This document shows positions 7,069-15,807 of a stretch of 37,716 nucleotides of DNA, piece by piece. Position numbers and translations under genes: made by a program. Source of the DNA: Polyangiaceae bacterium (GTDB lineage Bacteria > Myxococcota_A > Polyangia > Polyangiales > Polyangiaceae). The notes under the pieces are model-generated. The model was not told where the DNA came from and made no database searches. It saw only the letters and a list, made by a program, of their open reading frames with translations. The stretch is taken from positions 1-37,716 of the forward strand of contig JAICQQ010000063.1 in the NCBI GenBank assembly GCA_025937785.1. The letters run 5' to 3'. Every line of letters starts with the position of its first letter. Position 1 is the stretch's first letter.

Positions 7069-8598
7069 CTATTCCGCCGGCTCGAACATGGCCCCCGTGC
7101 GCAGCGGCGGGTTGCTGGTCAGCGTTGGTCCGAGGCAGAGGTCGGGTAGATGCTCTTGCCACCACTGTTCGCGCATCGGCTGCGTCCACTGCTCGGCCAA
7201 GCCGAGCGCGCTGATGCTTCGGGCCAACTCGACTGCGGAGCCCGGTCGCTTCGTGATGTCTTTTCTGAGGCACTGCATGACGATGTTTTCGAGATCCTTC
7301 GGGATCTCGGCGTTATGCGTCGTCGGAGGCGGCGGCGGTTCGGTCGCGTGGGCGACGGCCATTCGAATCGGGCTGGTCGATGTGAATACCAGGTGCCCGG
7401 TAAGCAAGAAGTACGCGACACACCCGAGAGAGTAGAGATCCGTGCGACCGTCGACGGCTCCTCCGATGGTGAGCTCCGGCGCCAAGTACGCAGGCGTGCC
7501 GATGACCTTACCCTCGGTCGAGGCTTTGATTTCGCGACTGGTTTCGAGTTCCCCGACCATGCTCTTGACGAGGCCGAAATCGAGCACTTTCACCACGTCG
7601 ACTTGTTGGCCGCTCTTTACCACGAAGATATTGGCCGGCTTGATGTCGCGATGGACCATCTGAGCCCCATGGGCCTCGGCGAGCGAATCGCACACCTGCA
7701 GCAAGATATGCGCGACGCGCGAAGGGGGCAGCCGTCCGTGCCTTCGGACCAGTGTCTCGAGATCGATGCCCTTCAAAAGCTCCATCACGTAGTAGAACGT
7801 GCCTTCGGGAGTGACGCCGAAGTCGTACAGACGCACGGTATGCGCAGACTCCAGGTTCGCGGTCGCCTGGGCTTCTCGCTTGAAGCGCGTCGTCAGCCGA
7901 CCGCCGTCACCGACGTCTGGCCGTACCAGCTTCACCGCCGCCGGCCGCGCCAAGAGTTTGTGTCGGGCGCGCCAGACCTCGCCCATGCCCCCTTCACCCA
8001 GCTTCTCGACGAGCTCGTAGCTGCCGAGGCGGCGGGCTCGCTGCACGTCGTCGCCGAGGCGTTGAAGCACGGACGAGGGGACCCAGGTCAGGAACGCGCA
8101 GATGTAGGTGGGCAGCCAGTACGACACCAGCACGTTGAAATCCGCGAGCTCGAGGGCCCCCAGGTGCTGCGCCGACACGTAGCCGAGCGGCCCCATGCTG
8201 GCGGCCAAGAGCGCGCCGCTCAACGTCGTGCGCGGGTTGGCTGGTAGCAGCATGGGGAAAAACAAAACGACGGCGACGCTCCACGAGGTGCCGGTCGCCA
8301 GCGCGGTATCCTTCACCGAGGAGAAACGTGCGATTTCGAGGCCGGCACAGATGAGCGCCTCGTAAGCGATCCCGATGGGGGCGATGAGCTTTGCTGGACA
8401 GGCCCGAATGCCCAACGAAACCGCGAGCGACACGGCGATCGCCATCATACCGATCACGCGGGCGACGGCGGTGGCTTCGTGGCTCCACACCGTGAAGAAC
8501 AGCACCTCGTACGTGGCGTACACGAGCGCGACCAGGGCCGCGGTGAATGACAGCCGCTGGGACGCTTCTCTGACCAGGTTGTCTTGCTCGGACGGCAC
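7069..8598 (-). CDS. Membrane-anchored eukaryote-like Ser/Thr protein kinase
   Basis: A protein of 509 residues starting at GTG. The first ~180 residues form a multi-helix membrane domain (about five or six hydrophobic stretches: 16-38, 46-64, 70-92, 104-120, 126-142 and 155-173). The kinase domain follows at about 194-460: Gly loop GEGGMG (201-206), Lys223 in AAVKLV, catalytic loop HRDIKPANIF (316-325), DFG (340-342), and TPAYLAPE (368-375) with the DLYSLG helix. All catalytic residues are present, so it should be active. The N-terminal membrane domain replaces the more usual C-terminal sensor and is probably the input module. Myxobacteria encode very many such kinases. A CATGCC-GCCC-GGCATG inverted repeat lies in the gap before the gene. 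Confidence 0.95.
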   Translation of the reverse strand: MPSEQDNLVREASQRLSFTAALVALVYATYEVLFFTVWSHEATAVARVIGMMAIAVSLAVSLGIRACPAKLIAPIGIAYEALICAGLEIARFSSVKDTALATGTSWSVAVVLFFPMLLPANPRTTLSGALLAASMGPLGYVSAQHLGALELADFNVLVSYWLPTYICAFLTWVPSSVLQRLGDDVQRARRLGSYELVEKLGEGGMGEVWRARHKLLARPAAVKLVRPDVGDGGRLTTRFKREAQATANLESAHTVRLYDFGVTPEGTFYYVMELLKGIDLETLVRRHGRLPPSRVAHILLQVCDSLAEAHGAQMVHRDIKPANIFVVKSGQQVDVVKVLDFGLVKSMVGELETSREIKASTEGKVIGTPAYLAPELTIGGAVDGRTDLYSLGCVAYFLLTGHLVFTSTSPIRMAVAHATEPPPPPTTHNAEIPKDLENIVMQCLRKDITKRPGSAVELARSISALGLAEQWTQPMREQWWQEHLPDLCLGPTLTSNPPLRTGAMFEPAE

Positions 8599-8642
8599 GA
8601 CGGCTCGCAGTATCGTTGAACTCGGCTACGGATGTCACCAGC

Positions 8643-8658
8643 CATGCCGCCCGGCATG
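8643..8658. repeat. Short inverted repeat between the SMP-30 gene and the kinase gene
   Basis: CATGCC-GCCC-GGCATG forms a perfect 6-bp-arm hairpin with a four-base loop. It lies 45 bases upstream of the kinase GTG and 59 bases past the SMP-30 stop. There is no T-run, so it is more likely an operator or a weak transcript-end structure than a classical terminator. Confidence 0.5.
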
Positions 8659-8716
8659 AAACCCCCGAGCGGGCAGCGTAGGGGCAGGTGCGCTACGATC
8701 CTGCGCCGCTCGTTCG

Positions 8717-9811
8717 TTAGTACGGGAAACCAGGTACGAGAGTCGGCAGTGCGTAGACGCCCGTTCCCGCTGTAATGTACAGCGTCTTGCGGTCGTGGCC
8801 ACCGAAGGCAGCGTTGGTGGTCTTCGGCGCAACCGCGATGCTGGTCAGCTTCTTGCCGGTGCGGTCGAAGACCTCGACCGTCCCGGGGCCGTGGCTCGTC
8901 GCGTAAAGGTTCCCCGCGCAATCCATGGCCATGCCGTCAGGTCCGTCGACGCTCGCGAACAGTCGCCGCTTGGCGGGTTTGCCGCCGGCGTCGATCGAGT
9001 AAGCCCAGATGCCGTTGTCGAGTGCGCTCACGTACAATGTCTTGTCGTCGGGTGACAGGGAGACCCCGTTGGGTTTGTCGAGCTTGCCATCGACGAGCGT
9101 GACTGCACCATCCGGCTTGACCCAGTAGACACCCGTCATGCCGGTTTCGTTCGCACGTTTCCCCAGTTGCCAATCAGGGTCGGTGAAGTAGACGTGACCC
9201 GTGCGGCTGACGACGAGATCATTGGGCGAGTTGAACTTCTTGCCGCCCACGGCATCGACGAGGGTGGTGCGCTGCTTGCTGGACAGGTCGATGCGCGTGA
9301 GCGCCTGCGGTGCGTGCGTCGCGGCGATGACGCCTTTGCCGTCGATGGCGAGCCCGTTGCTGCCGCTATTCTCGAGGAAGGTGAAGAGCTGGCGATCGGG
9401 TGTGAGCAGGTGGATCTTCGATGGCGGGCCGTTGCTGCCGTCCGCCGTGAAGTCCATTTCCGAGAACAGCAGGGACCCGAGCTGATCGGACCATACCGGG
9501 CCCTCCACGAACACGAAGCCGTCTTTGACCAGGCTGGCCTTCGTTTCCTGAACGGGTGCCGCCGGATACTCGCCGCCCGCGCAGATGCTCGCTCGTTCGG
9601 TTTGGTGGCCCTGGGGTGTCGGCGGCTTGCTCTGCTCAGCCGGCGCCGCGACTGCTGTCACGGGCGTCGGCTGACTGTTTGCCGCGACTGCAGTCACAGG
9701 TGGAGTCGTCGGAGGCGGGGGTGGTGGAGCAGGCGGCGCCGGAGCTGGGGTGGCGCACGCCGCGACCAAGAGTAAGACGGGGGCACCACGCGAAAGCAGG
9801 GACGATTTCAT
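8717..9811 (-). CDS. SMP-30/gluconolactonase-like beta-propeller lipoprotein
   Basis: A protein of 364 residues from the ATG at 9811, chosen because it opens a lipoprotein signal (MKSSLLSRGAPVLLLVAAC, lipobox VAAC at 16-19). A long Pro/Ala/Val-rich linker follows, then a six-bladed SMP-30-type propeller. The likely metal ligands are present: Glu in FVEGPVW, Asn in KFNSPNDLVV and Asp in VDGPDGMAMD. The family hydrolyses sugar lactones and related esters in a metal-dependent way. Because it is a lipoprotein, it would act at the cell envelope. The actual substrate cannot be told. The next gene downstream on the same strand is the kinase, 118 bases away. Confidence 0.88.
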   Translation of the reverse strand: MKSSLLSRGAPVLLLVAACATPAPAPPAPPPPPPTTPPVTAVAANSQPTPVTAVAAPAEQSKPPTPQGHQTERASICAGGEYPAAPVQETKASLVKDGFVFVEGPVWSDQLGSLLFSEMDFTADGSNGPPSKIHLLTPDRQLFTFLENSGSNGLAIDGKGVIAATHAPQALTRIDLSSKQRTTLVDAVGGKKFNSPNDLVVSRTGHVYFTDPDWQLGKRANETGMTGVYWVKPDGAVTLVDGKLDKPNGVSLSPDDKTLYVSALDNGIWAYSIDAGGKPAKRRLFASVDGPDGMAMDCAGNLYATSHGPGTVEVFDRTGKKLTSIAVAPKTTNAAFGGHDRKTLYITAGTGVYALPTLVPGFPY

Positions 9812-10051
9812 GACAGCGAACTCGAGACGGCAGTAGCACCGTCGGGACCCAGAGGTTGAAGCTTCGTGCCGGTGGCCTAATCCGCGCTCGAACTTGGCCA
9901 CGGACACCGATAGCCCCGGATCTAGCGGCTTTCCGCGGCTCGGGTCCAGCCGGTTCGGACCGTACTCGCGCAAATTTCGAGGAATCGCGCTGGGCCGTCG
10001 GAACAGCGGCCGCGGGTCAGCCTGCGGATGCGGGGCCGATGCCCGAGATGC

Positions 10052-10786
10052 TCAGTCACCGTGGTGCACGCGTGCTCTGAGCGCCGCGAGCGGATCGACG
10101 CTGGCGAGGTCGCGCAGATCCCTGGGCTCCTGACGAGCGCGCCCGAGCCGCTGGAGATACTCGTGCCGGCTTACTTCCCGGGCACCCAGCGAGGCTAGGT
10201 GCTCCGTGAGGAACTGCACGTCGATCAAGTCGACGCCCCGTTCGGCGAGCGCATGCACGCAGGCGAGCAAGGCAAGCTTCGAGGCGTTGGTCCGGCGGTG
10301 GAACATGCTTTCGGCGGCAAACAGCGCGCCTCGGTGCACGCCGTACAGACCGCCGACGAGCTGGCCCTCATGCCAAACCTCGACACTGTGTGCGTGACCC
10401 AGTTCGAAAAGGTGGGTGTAGGCGTCCAGCATCGCGCTCAGGATCCAAGTTCCGTTGTCTCGCTTCTGGCCACACTGGTACATCACCTCGCGGAACGCAC
10501 GATCGAAGGTGAGCGTCATCGTCGTCCGCCTGATTTCGCGGCGCATGCTGCGCGAGATCTCGAGCGCCTGTGACTCGATGATCGCCCGCGGATCCGGGCT
10601 CCACCAGAGCGGAGGTAGGCCCTTGTCGTACCAAGGAAACACCCCGCGGTCGTAGGCGGCCAAGAGCCGTTGGGGACTGAGGTCACCGCCGACCGCGAGC
10701 AATCCATCGCTATCGGCCTGCTCCGGATCGGGAAAATACGGTTCCGATCCAGGCACGATCAGCCAGGGACGGCGAGCAACGCGCAT
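10052..10786 (-). CDS. aat: Leucyl/phenylalanyl-tRNA--protein transferase
   Basis: A protein of 244 residues. It transfers Leu or Phe from tRNA to proteins with N-terminal Arg/Lys, creating N-degrons for ClpS/ClpAP in the cytoplasm. Family hallmarks: GLLAVGGDLSPQRLLAAYDRG, FPWYDKGLPPLWWSPDPRAI, VEVWHEGQLVGGLYGVHRGA and the C-terminal DVQFLTEHLASLGA. The ATG at 10786 is chosen because the mature protein normally begins a few residues before the LIVPG-like stretch; an in-frame ATG at 10858 would add 24 residues of unlikely sequence. About 240 bases upstream of the SMP-30 gene start separate the two genes, with no recognisable feature. Confidence 0.96.
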   Translation of the reverse strand: MRVARRPWLIVPGSEPYFPDPEQADSDGLLAVGGDLSPQRLLAAYDRGVFPWYDKGLPPLWWSPDPRAIIESQALEISRSMRREIRRTTMTLTFDRAFREVMYQCGQKRDNGTWILSAMLDAYTHLFELGHAHSVEVWHEGQLVGGLYGVHRGALFAAESMFHRRTNASKLALLACVHALAERGVDLIDVQFLTEHLASLGAREVSRHEYLQRLGRARQEPRDLRDLASVDPLAALRARVHHGD

Positions 10787-10960
10787 GACCTCGTAAAAGC
10801 TAGCGCAAGAGCGCGCGCCCGGCTGGTGCAAAAGGCAACCGCCGACGTTTTCTTTCATGGGCGTGCGCCATTCGCGGCCTGCGCTCGGACAGCTCCGGCG
10901 AGCAGCTGGCCAGTGTACGCCCTTGTCTTCTACGTGACGTGATCACTACACTCTCTCGGT

Positions 10961-12028
10961 GTGACCATTCGCTGGGGCATTGTCGGCTGCGGGCAGGTGT
11001 GCGAGGTGAAGAGCGGCCCCGCCCTGTACAAGGCCCCCGGCAGCGCGATCTCGATCGTGATGCGTCGCGATCGCGCACGCGCTGAAGATTTCGCTCGGCG
11101 CCACGGGGTCCGCCGTTTCACCGACGATGCGCACGAAGTCATCGTCGACCCCGACGTGGACGCCGTCTACGTAGCTACGCCACCGGGGACGCACGAGCAC
11201 TACGCGCTGCTGGTGGCGGCGGCCAATAAACCGTGCTTCGTCGAGAAACCCATGGCGCGCTCCGCGACGGAGTGCCGGCGCATGGTCGACGCTTTTCGCA
11301 GCGTGCGGCGACCACTATTCGTCGCGTACTATCGTCGAGCCTTGCCGCGTTTCGTCAAACTGAAAGAGCTGCTCGACGCGGGGGCGATCGGCGAGGTGTT
11401 CGCCATCAAGCATTCATTCAAGAAGATCGCGCCACCGGACTGCGCGGAGTTGGTGCTGCCATGGCGCCTCGACGCCGCCGAGGCTGGCGGCGGCCTGTTC
11501 CTGGATCTCGGCAGCCATGCTCTGGACCTGTTCGACTTCTTACTGGGGCCGATCGAGCGGGTCACCGGGTACGCGCAGAATCATTCGGGGGTAGCCCAGG
11601 TCGAAGACGCCGTGGTGGCAGCCATGACGTTCGAGTCGGGGGCCTTGGGTAGCGTGAGCTACGAGTTCGGTGCGGGTACGAACGAGGATGCGCTCGAGGT
11701 GATTGGGCAGCGCGGACAGATTACGTGCAGTGTTTTCGGAAGCGAACCGCTGGAGCTCTGCAACGAAAGCGGCAGCGAGTCATTGCGGGTGCCCCACCCG
11801 GCGCACGTGCATCAGCCGCTGGTCGAAACCATCGTCGCGGAGTTGACTGATGGCTCGAGCCGGGCGCCTTCGCGGGCGGACTCGGCGCTGCGCACCTCGG
11901 TCATCATCGACAAGATCCTGGCCGAATATTACGGCGGGAGGGATGACGCGTTCTGGCGGCGCGCGTCGACGTGGCCGGGACTGCGGCGGGCGCGCGCCCT
12001 AGCAGACGGGCGCTTTCAGAAGACGTAG
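10961..12028 (+). CDS. Gfo/Idh/MocA family NAD(P)-dependent oxidoreductase
   Basis: A protein of 355 residues starting at GTG. The N-terminal Rossmann fold has GIVGCGQV (about 6-13), followed by DAVYVATPPGTHEHYAL and the family motif EKPMA, whose Lys is catalytic. The C-terminal alpha/beta domain has GGGLFLDLGSHALDL, where D, H and D are the usual catalytic/substrate residues. Enzymes of this family oxidise or reduce sugar-like substrates or cyclitols, or act as trans-dihydrodiol dehydrogenases. The exact substrate is unknown. It is divergent from aat (174 bases between starts) and its 3' end overlaps the convergent barrel-protein gene by 13 bases. Confidence 0.92.
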   Translation: MTIRWGIVGCGQVCEVKSGPALYKAPGSAISIVMRRDRARAEDFARRHGVRRFTDDAHEVIVDPDVDAVYVATPPGTHEHYALLVAAANKPCFVEKPMARSATECRRMVDAFRSVRRPLFVAYYRRALPRFVKLKELLDAGAIGEVFAIKHSFKKIAPPDCAELVLPWRLDAAEAGGGLFLDLGSHALDLFDFLLGPIERVTGYAQNHSGVAQVEDAVVAAMTFESGALGSVSYEFGAGTNEDALEVIGQRGQITCSVFGSEPLELCNESGSESLRVPHPAHVHQPLVETIVAELTDGSSRAPSRADSALRTSVIIDKILAEYYGGRDDAFWRRASTWPGLRRARALADGRFQKT

Positions 12029-12918
12029 CTGACTTCGGCGGAGAGGTTCATGGAAAGCACGGTATCGTTGCTGGCGCTCCAGTAGCTCGGTGCGATCAAG
12101 TCCATACCCGCTTGCAGGTCATCGCTGAAGGCGAAGTAGACCCCCGTCGCGAAGCGCACCATCGGACCATTCTCGACGAGGTAGCCGAGACCGACTCTGA
12201 GCGGCACGATCACCTGCTCGAAGTCACCGAAGAACAGCTGGTACTCGAACTGGCCCATGAACAGCACCGAGTGCACGCGTTCGCCCGTCCCCTTCAAGTT
12301 GGCGTAGCCCGCATACACACCTAGATTCGTGGCGCGCGTGGTGCTGTAAGCATAACGCCCGCCCAGCAGGTGATTGTAGAATGGACCTTCATCGGCGCTG
12401 AAAACGGCTTCGGTCTGGAGCGTGACTCGGTGACGTCGGAAATCGGGGTCCGGTGCGCTTGGCCAAGCAGGTTCGGGGGGCGGCGGGTCGACGACGCCGG
12501 GCGGGCGCTGCCCCGGCGGGGGAGTGCCGTATGGCTGCGCGGGTGCGACTCCAGAGCCCGGTGGAGGCGGGGGGTAGGGCGCGGCGGGATAGGGCGCAGC
12601 TCCGGGATAGGGCGCGGCGGCGGGATAGGGCGCGGCGGCGGGATAGGGCGCGGCGGAGGGGTAAGGCCCTGGAGCGGGTGTCGGGGGCGGCGGGGAATTC
12701 GGATCGGGCACCGGGTACGCCGGACTGGGGGGCGGAGGCGGGGGAGGCGGCGGTGCGTCGCTCGGAAGGGGTACGGGGAGGTCGGGCGGCGCCGGCGGTG
12801 CCTCTTGAGCGTACGCCGACGGAGCCAGCAACAACGTCGCTGCAGCCACGAGCCAACTTCGCTGCTTCGGTGGCGCCGGCGGAGACGCCCTGGGACCGCG
12901 TCGGGGATGGTTGCTCAT
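12016..12918 (-). CDS. Exported outer-membrane barrel-like protein with Pro-rich linker
   Basis: A protein of 300 residues. A signal peptide (hydrophobic WLVAAATLLLAPSAYA) ends at about residue 37 in AYA|QE. A Pro-rich region with PYPAAA repeats follows (about 40-155). The C-terminal ~145 residues alternate polar and hydrophobic/aromatic residues (RRHRVTLQTEAVFSADEG, FEYQLFFGDFEQVIVPLRVG) and end in Phe (EVSYVF), the signal recognised by the outer-membrane assembly machinery. It is probably a small 8- to 10-strand barrel. The ATG starts one base after the cytochrome gene's stop, so it is the last gene of that operon. It may anchor or shield the cytochrome at the outer membrane, but this is inference. 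Confidence 0.75.
   Translation of the reverse strand: MSNHPRRGPRASPPAPPKQRSWLVAAATLLLAPSAYAQEAPPAPPDLPVPLPSDAPPPPPPPPPSPAYPVPDPNSPPPPTPAPGPYPSAAPYPAAAPYPAAAPYPGAAPYPAAPYPPPPPGSGVAPAQPYGTPPPGQRPPGVVDPPPPEPAWPSAPDPDFRRHRVTLQTEAVFSADEGPFYNHLLGGRYAYSTTRATNLGVYAGYANLKGTGERVHSVLFMGQFEYQLFFGDFEQVIVPLRVGLGYLVENGPMVRFATGVYFAFSDDLQAGMDLIAPSYWSASNDTVLSMNLSAEVSYVF
12573..12668. repeat. 18-bp degenerate tandem repeat encoding PYPAAA units
   Basis: About five units of a GGGATAGGGCGCGGCGGC-type 18-mer lie inside the barrel-protein gene and encode repeated Pro-Tyr-Pro-Ala-Ala-Ala. Near-identical units suggest recent expansion by slippage. Confidence 0.8.
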
Positions 12919-12919
12919 G

Positions 12920-15007
12920 TCACTCGTCGCGGGTTGGCACCGGTTCGTCGTGCTGGGGACGCAGCATGCCCTCGCTGTGATCTAGCAGAAGCCTCGCGTA
13001 ATCGGGATTGTGAACCCCCGCAGCCGGGTCTTCGACGAGCAATAGCAGGTTATAGGCCGCCCGTCCTAGGGGTGTGCTCACGTCGAGTTCGCCGGAGCGC
13101 GTGTGGGGCCGAGTTCTTGCCGGCAGGGTGAGGTGTCGGAGCGCGGGCTCGCGCCGGGCAAGCTCGGCCAAGAGCGAGCGCGCCCGCAACGCAGGGTCTT
13201 CGGCGATTGGCGGACGTTCATGACAGCTTCGGCACGCCGCCGTGCTGGCCTGGAAACCGTGATTCTTGCCTCGCTCGAGAGCGATCGCCGTGCCGACGTG
13301 ACAGCTCGAGCAGCCCTCAGGGGCACGCGCGTGCACGGCAGGCCCCGTCAGGGCGTCGCCAGTTCGAGTGAAGCCTCCGCGTCCGAGCCACAGAGCCGCC
13401 GCGCTCGCTTCAGGCCACGCTTGTCGGCCTGTGCCGAGTGGCGCGCGCGGCGCGTGGCAGTTCAAGCAAGCTCGAGAGCTGGGGAACGAACCCGCCTCCA
13501 AGTGGGCCGCGCTCGGGGGTGGTTTCGGTGCTCGCAGCAAGGCACGCGTCGGCTCGCGCTGATGCACGTCGTGACAGGTAACGCAGTCCAGCCCGTGCGC
13601 CGGCGCCTCGCGTGTGGCCTCCGCATGCGGCGTCGCGTCGCGTGCGGCATGCGCCTCGAGGAACCCGGACGTCGTGTGACAGGTCGCGCAATCCTTTCGC
13701 GCCGGATCGGTCAAGCGGCGCGCGGTTTGGCTCATGGCGCTGGCTTGCCACGCGACGACGTGCCCGTAGCGCGGGGGAGCATCGTGGCAGTATGCGCACA
13801 CGTCGCTCCGAAGGATGCCGGCGCGCGCTGCCGGTTCCGGGATCGCACCGGGTCCGTGGCAGCTCAAGCAACCGACGTTGGACAAGCGCTGGAGCGCTGC
13901 GGGTAAGGCCGCGTAGCTGCTCAGCTGGTTGAGGTCGATGCCGAGCGTGTTCGCGACGTGCTGAAAGCCTCCATCTGGCACGCCGGGCTCACCGAGCGCA
14001 TGGCATCCCAGCGCGCAGGCCGGGGCATACTCCGCTCCCAGTTGCCCGTTCAAGCCGCGCACCAGCACATCGCTCATTTTGCCCGCCGTGTGACCCGCGA
14101 GGTTCGCGTGACAAGCTGCGCGCGTGCAGTCGAGCGGGACCTGGTCGTACGCTGCGCTCCTGAGACTCAACTCGGCGCCGTCCGGCCCACGCAGCAGCCA
14201 GCGGCCCTCGCTGGCGGGGCGAAGCAAGCTGTAGCCGTCGTGGCTGCTGAGCGCGCTGGCCTCGGCGCCAACCGGGTCCAAGAGCTGCCAGCTGCCTCCG
14301 CCCAAGAGCACGCTGGCGCCGGTGGGTACGTTGGGCAGGCCGCGCGCACGACTGAGCGCGCTCAGTTCGAGCCGCGCGAGTTGCTGATCGTTGCCTCGTG
14401 TGAAGCGAGCCTGCAATACCGCGCGGCCTTGGTGTTGCGGTGACACCGCGACCAACCCCGGAGGCAGCGGTAGGTCGAACAGTTCGTCCAGCGCCGGCAA
14501 GCGACCCGTCAATACGAATCCTCCCCGTTCGGTTCGAAGCTCGTCGAGCTTGCCTTCGAGTAGAGCCCACTCGATGCGGCCGGCCTCCGCCTCGGCGCAA
14601 TTGGGAGACACCTCGATGCGCACTTTGCTGCCGGGGCCGAGGTCGGCGCGCGGCGGGCCGAGATCGATCCAGGGGCGCGCCACGCGGTGGTCGGTTGCCC
14701 CGACGGTGAGGCCCGCAAGATTCAACCGCAGCGGGCAGGTGCTCGGCGTGCTCACGGTGAGCTCCCCCCGTTGTCGTGCCCCGACGGTCACGACCAGCCG
14801 GGAACCGAACGAGCGCGCGCGGCGGACGAGCGCGCGGGGTTCGATCTCGATGTCACGGGCAGAGATCCGCGCCGGAAGCTCGATGACCAGAGACGATTCG
14901 GGATCCGCTGGCCTCGAGTTGCAGGCTGTCAGTGCCAGACATAGCGAGGCTCCAAGGGTGGTGACCTCGCAGGATGGCGTCCGCTTCTTCACAGGTTGCC
15001 GCCGCAT
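12920..15007 (-). CDS. Multiheme cytochrome c lipoprotein
   Basis: A protein of 695 residues from the ATG at 15007. It has a lipoprotein signal ending LTAC (Cys29). Residues ~35-290 form a domain without Cys-His motifs, rich in beta-like sequence. The C-terminal half has seven canonical haem-binding CxxCH motifs at about 380, 404, 440, 475, 514, 566 and 592. Two unusual ones precede them: CTRAACH (294-300, CX4CH) and CALGCH (331-336, CX3CH). The C-terminus has VHNPDYARLLL, a stretch frequent at the end of multiheme cytochromes. It should carry electrons in the periplasm or at the outer membrane. It overlaps the Cys-rich gene by 19 bases and precedes the barrel gene by one base. Partners and substrate are unknown. 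Confidence 0.88.
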   Translation of the reverse strand: MRRQPVKKRTPSCEVTTLGASLCLALTACNSRPADPESSLVIELPARISARDIEIEPRALVRRARSFGSRLVVTVGARQRGELTVSTPSTCPLRLNLAGLTVGATDHRVARPWIDLGPPRADLGPGSKVRIEVSPNCAEAEAGRIEWALLEGKLDELRTERGGFVLTGRLPALDELFDLPLPPGLVAVSPQHQGRAVLQARFTRGNDQQLARLELSALSRARGLPNVPTGASVLLGGGSWQLLDPVGAEASALSSHDGYSLLRPASEGRWLLRGPDGAELSLRSAAYDQVPLDCTRAACHANLAGHTAGKMSDVLVRGLNGQLGAEYAPACALGCHALGEPGVPDGGFQHVANTLGIDLNQLSSYAALPAALQRLSNVGCLSCHGPGAIPEPAARAGILRSDVCAYCHDAPPRYGHVVAWQASAMSQTARRLTDPARKDCATCHTTSGFLEAHAARDATPHAEATREAPAHGLDCVTCHDVHQREPTRALLRAPKPPPSAAHLEAGSFPSSRACLNCHAPRAPLGTGRQAWPEASAAALWLGRGGFTRTGDALTGPAVHARAPEGCSSCHVGTAIALERGKNHGFQASTAACRSCHERPPIAEDPALRARSLLAELARREPALRHLTLPARTRPHTRSGELDVSTPLGRAAYNLLLLVEDPAAGVHNPDYARLLLDHSEGMLRPQHDEPVPTRDE

Positions 15008-15807
15008 GACCCGAAGCGACAATGCCCGCTTTTGCAGTCTGCATCCAGCCAACAGCCGGGGCGGGGTAATCCTGGCAAGCAGCTGCCCATACTGCAGCGT
15101 GTTCCCGGCGGGCACGCCTGCGATGAGCTGCAGGTGCCGCCCAGAGCGGCGCTGGGTCGGGCGACACATACGCGCGTCAGGCGCGGCTGCGCCTCGTAGT
15201 GGCAACTCCAGCTCCGTGCGCGCCCGTCCGGAAAATCGGGCGCGAGGTCCAAGCACAGCCGCTCGCCGCTCGGAGTGCCTCGGATGCTGCGCTCGCCGCA
15301 CGCGAAGCTCGGATCCACTGGGCCCGGAACGACGCCGGCAGCGGGTGCGAGCTGGCGGCACAGGGTGGCTCCGCGCGCGTCCGCGCAAGTCCATTCGTTG
15401 GCATCGGGAACTCGTGGATGCAGTTGGCGGCAGCGCCCCCCCTCGCAGGTGAACGGCGGCGCGTCTTCGCTGCGGTCGATGCAGCGCCGCTGCTCGCGCG
15501 CGCCCACACAACGGAAGCCCAGCGGTGTGCTCGCCGTGAAAGCTGGAAGCGTGCGTTCGACGCGGCAAACGCCGTGCGGGCAACCGTCGGACCAGCACGC
15601 CCGCGCTCCGTCCACCGCGCCGCCCAGATCGCGGCATTCACCCGCGACATCGGGCGCGACGACTACGACTTGGTCCTGGGTATCGATCCTGCGTTCGGGA
15701 TCGCGGTGGCATCCGCTGGGCGCCGTCGCGAGCGCCGCAACGAGGCACCCCAGCTCGAAGTTCGTCGCACGCGAGCGAGCAGCGCGCCCAAGGCCACCAC
15801 CAACCAC
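14989..15807 (-). CDS. Cys-rich putative lipoprotein
   Basis: A protein of 272 residues if it starts at the GTG at 15807; the only in-frame ATG (15888) lies deeper inside the upstream gene. From GTG, the N-terminus has a basic stretch and a short hydrophobic segment (CLVAALATAPSGC) that could be a lipoprotein signal. The body has more than 20 Cys in spaced pairs, for example DGARACWSDGCPHGVC and, near the end, GGTCSSSQACPPGTRCSMGSC followed by CWLDADCKSGHC. This arrangement is typical of disulphide-rich secreted myxobacterial proteins. The start is uncertain because the first ~145 bases overlap the upstream gene in another frame. No enzymatic motif is recognised. Confidence 0.65.
   Translation of the reverse strand: MVGGGLGRAARSRATNFELGCLVAALATAPSGCHRDPERRIDTQDQVVVVAPDVAGECRDLGGAVDGARACWSDGCPHGVCRVERTLPAFTASTPLGFRCVGAREQRRCIDRSEDAPPFTCEGGRCRQLHPRVPDANEWTCADARGATLCRQLAPAAGVVPGPVDPSFACGERSIRGTPSGERLCLDLAPDFPDGRARSWSCHYEAQPRLTRVCVARPSAALGGTCSSSQACPPGTRCSMGSCLPGLPRPGCWLDADCKSGHCRFGSCGGNL

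Noticed and set aside
5999..7273. A 424-codon minus-strand frame
   Set aside because: It crosses the tip-like gene, the divergent promoter and the hypothetical membrane protein in a shadow frame, with Arg-rich composition.
7150..8247. A 365-codon plus-strand frame
   Set aside because: It lies antisense to the Ser/Thr kinase, which has a complete set of catalytic motifs.
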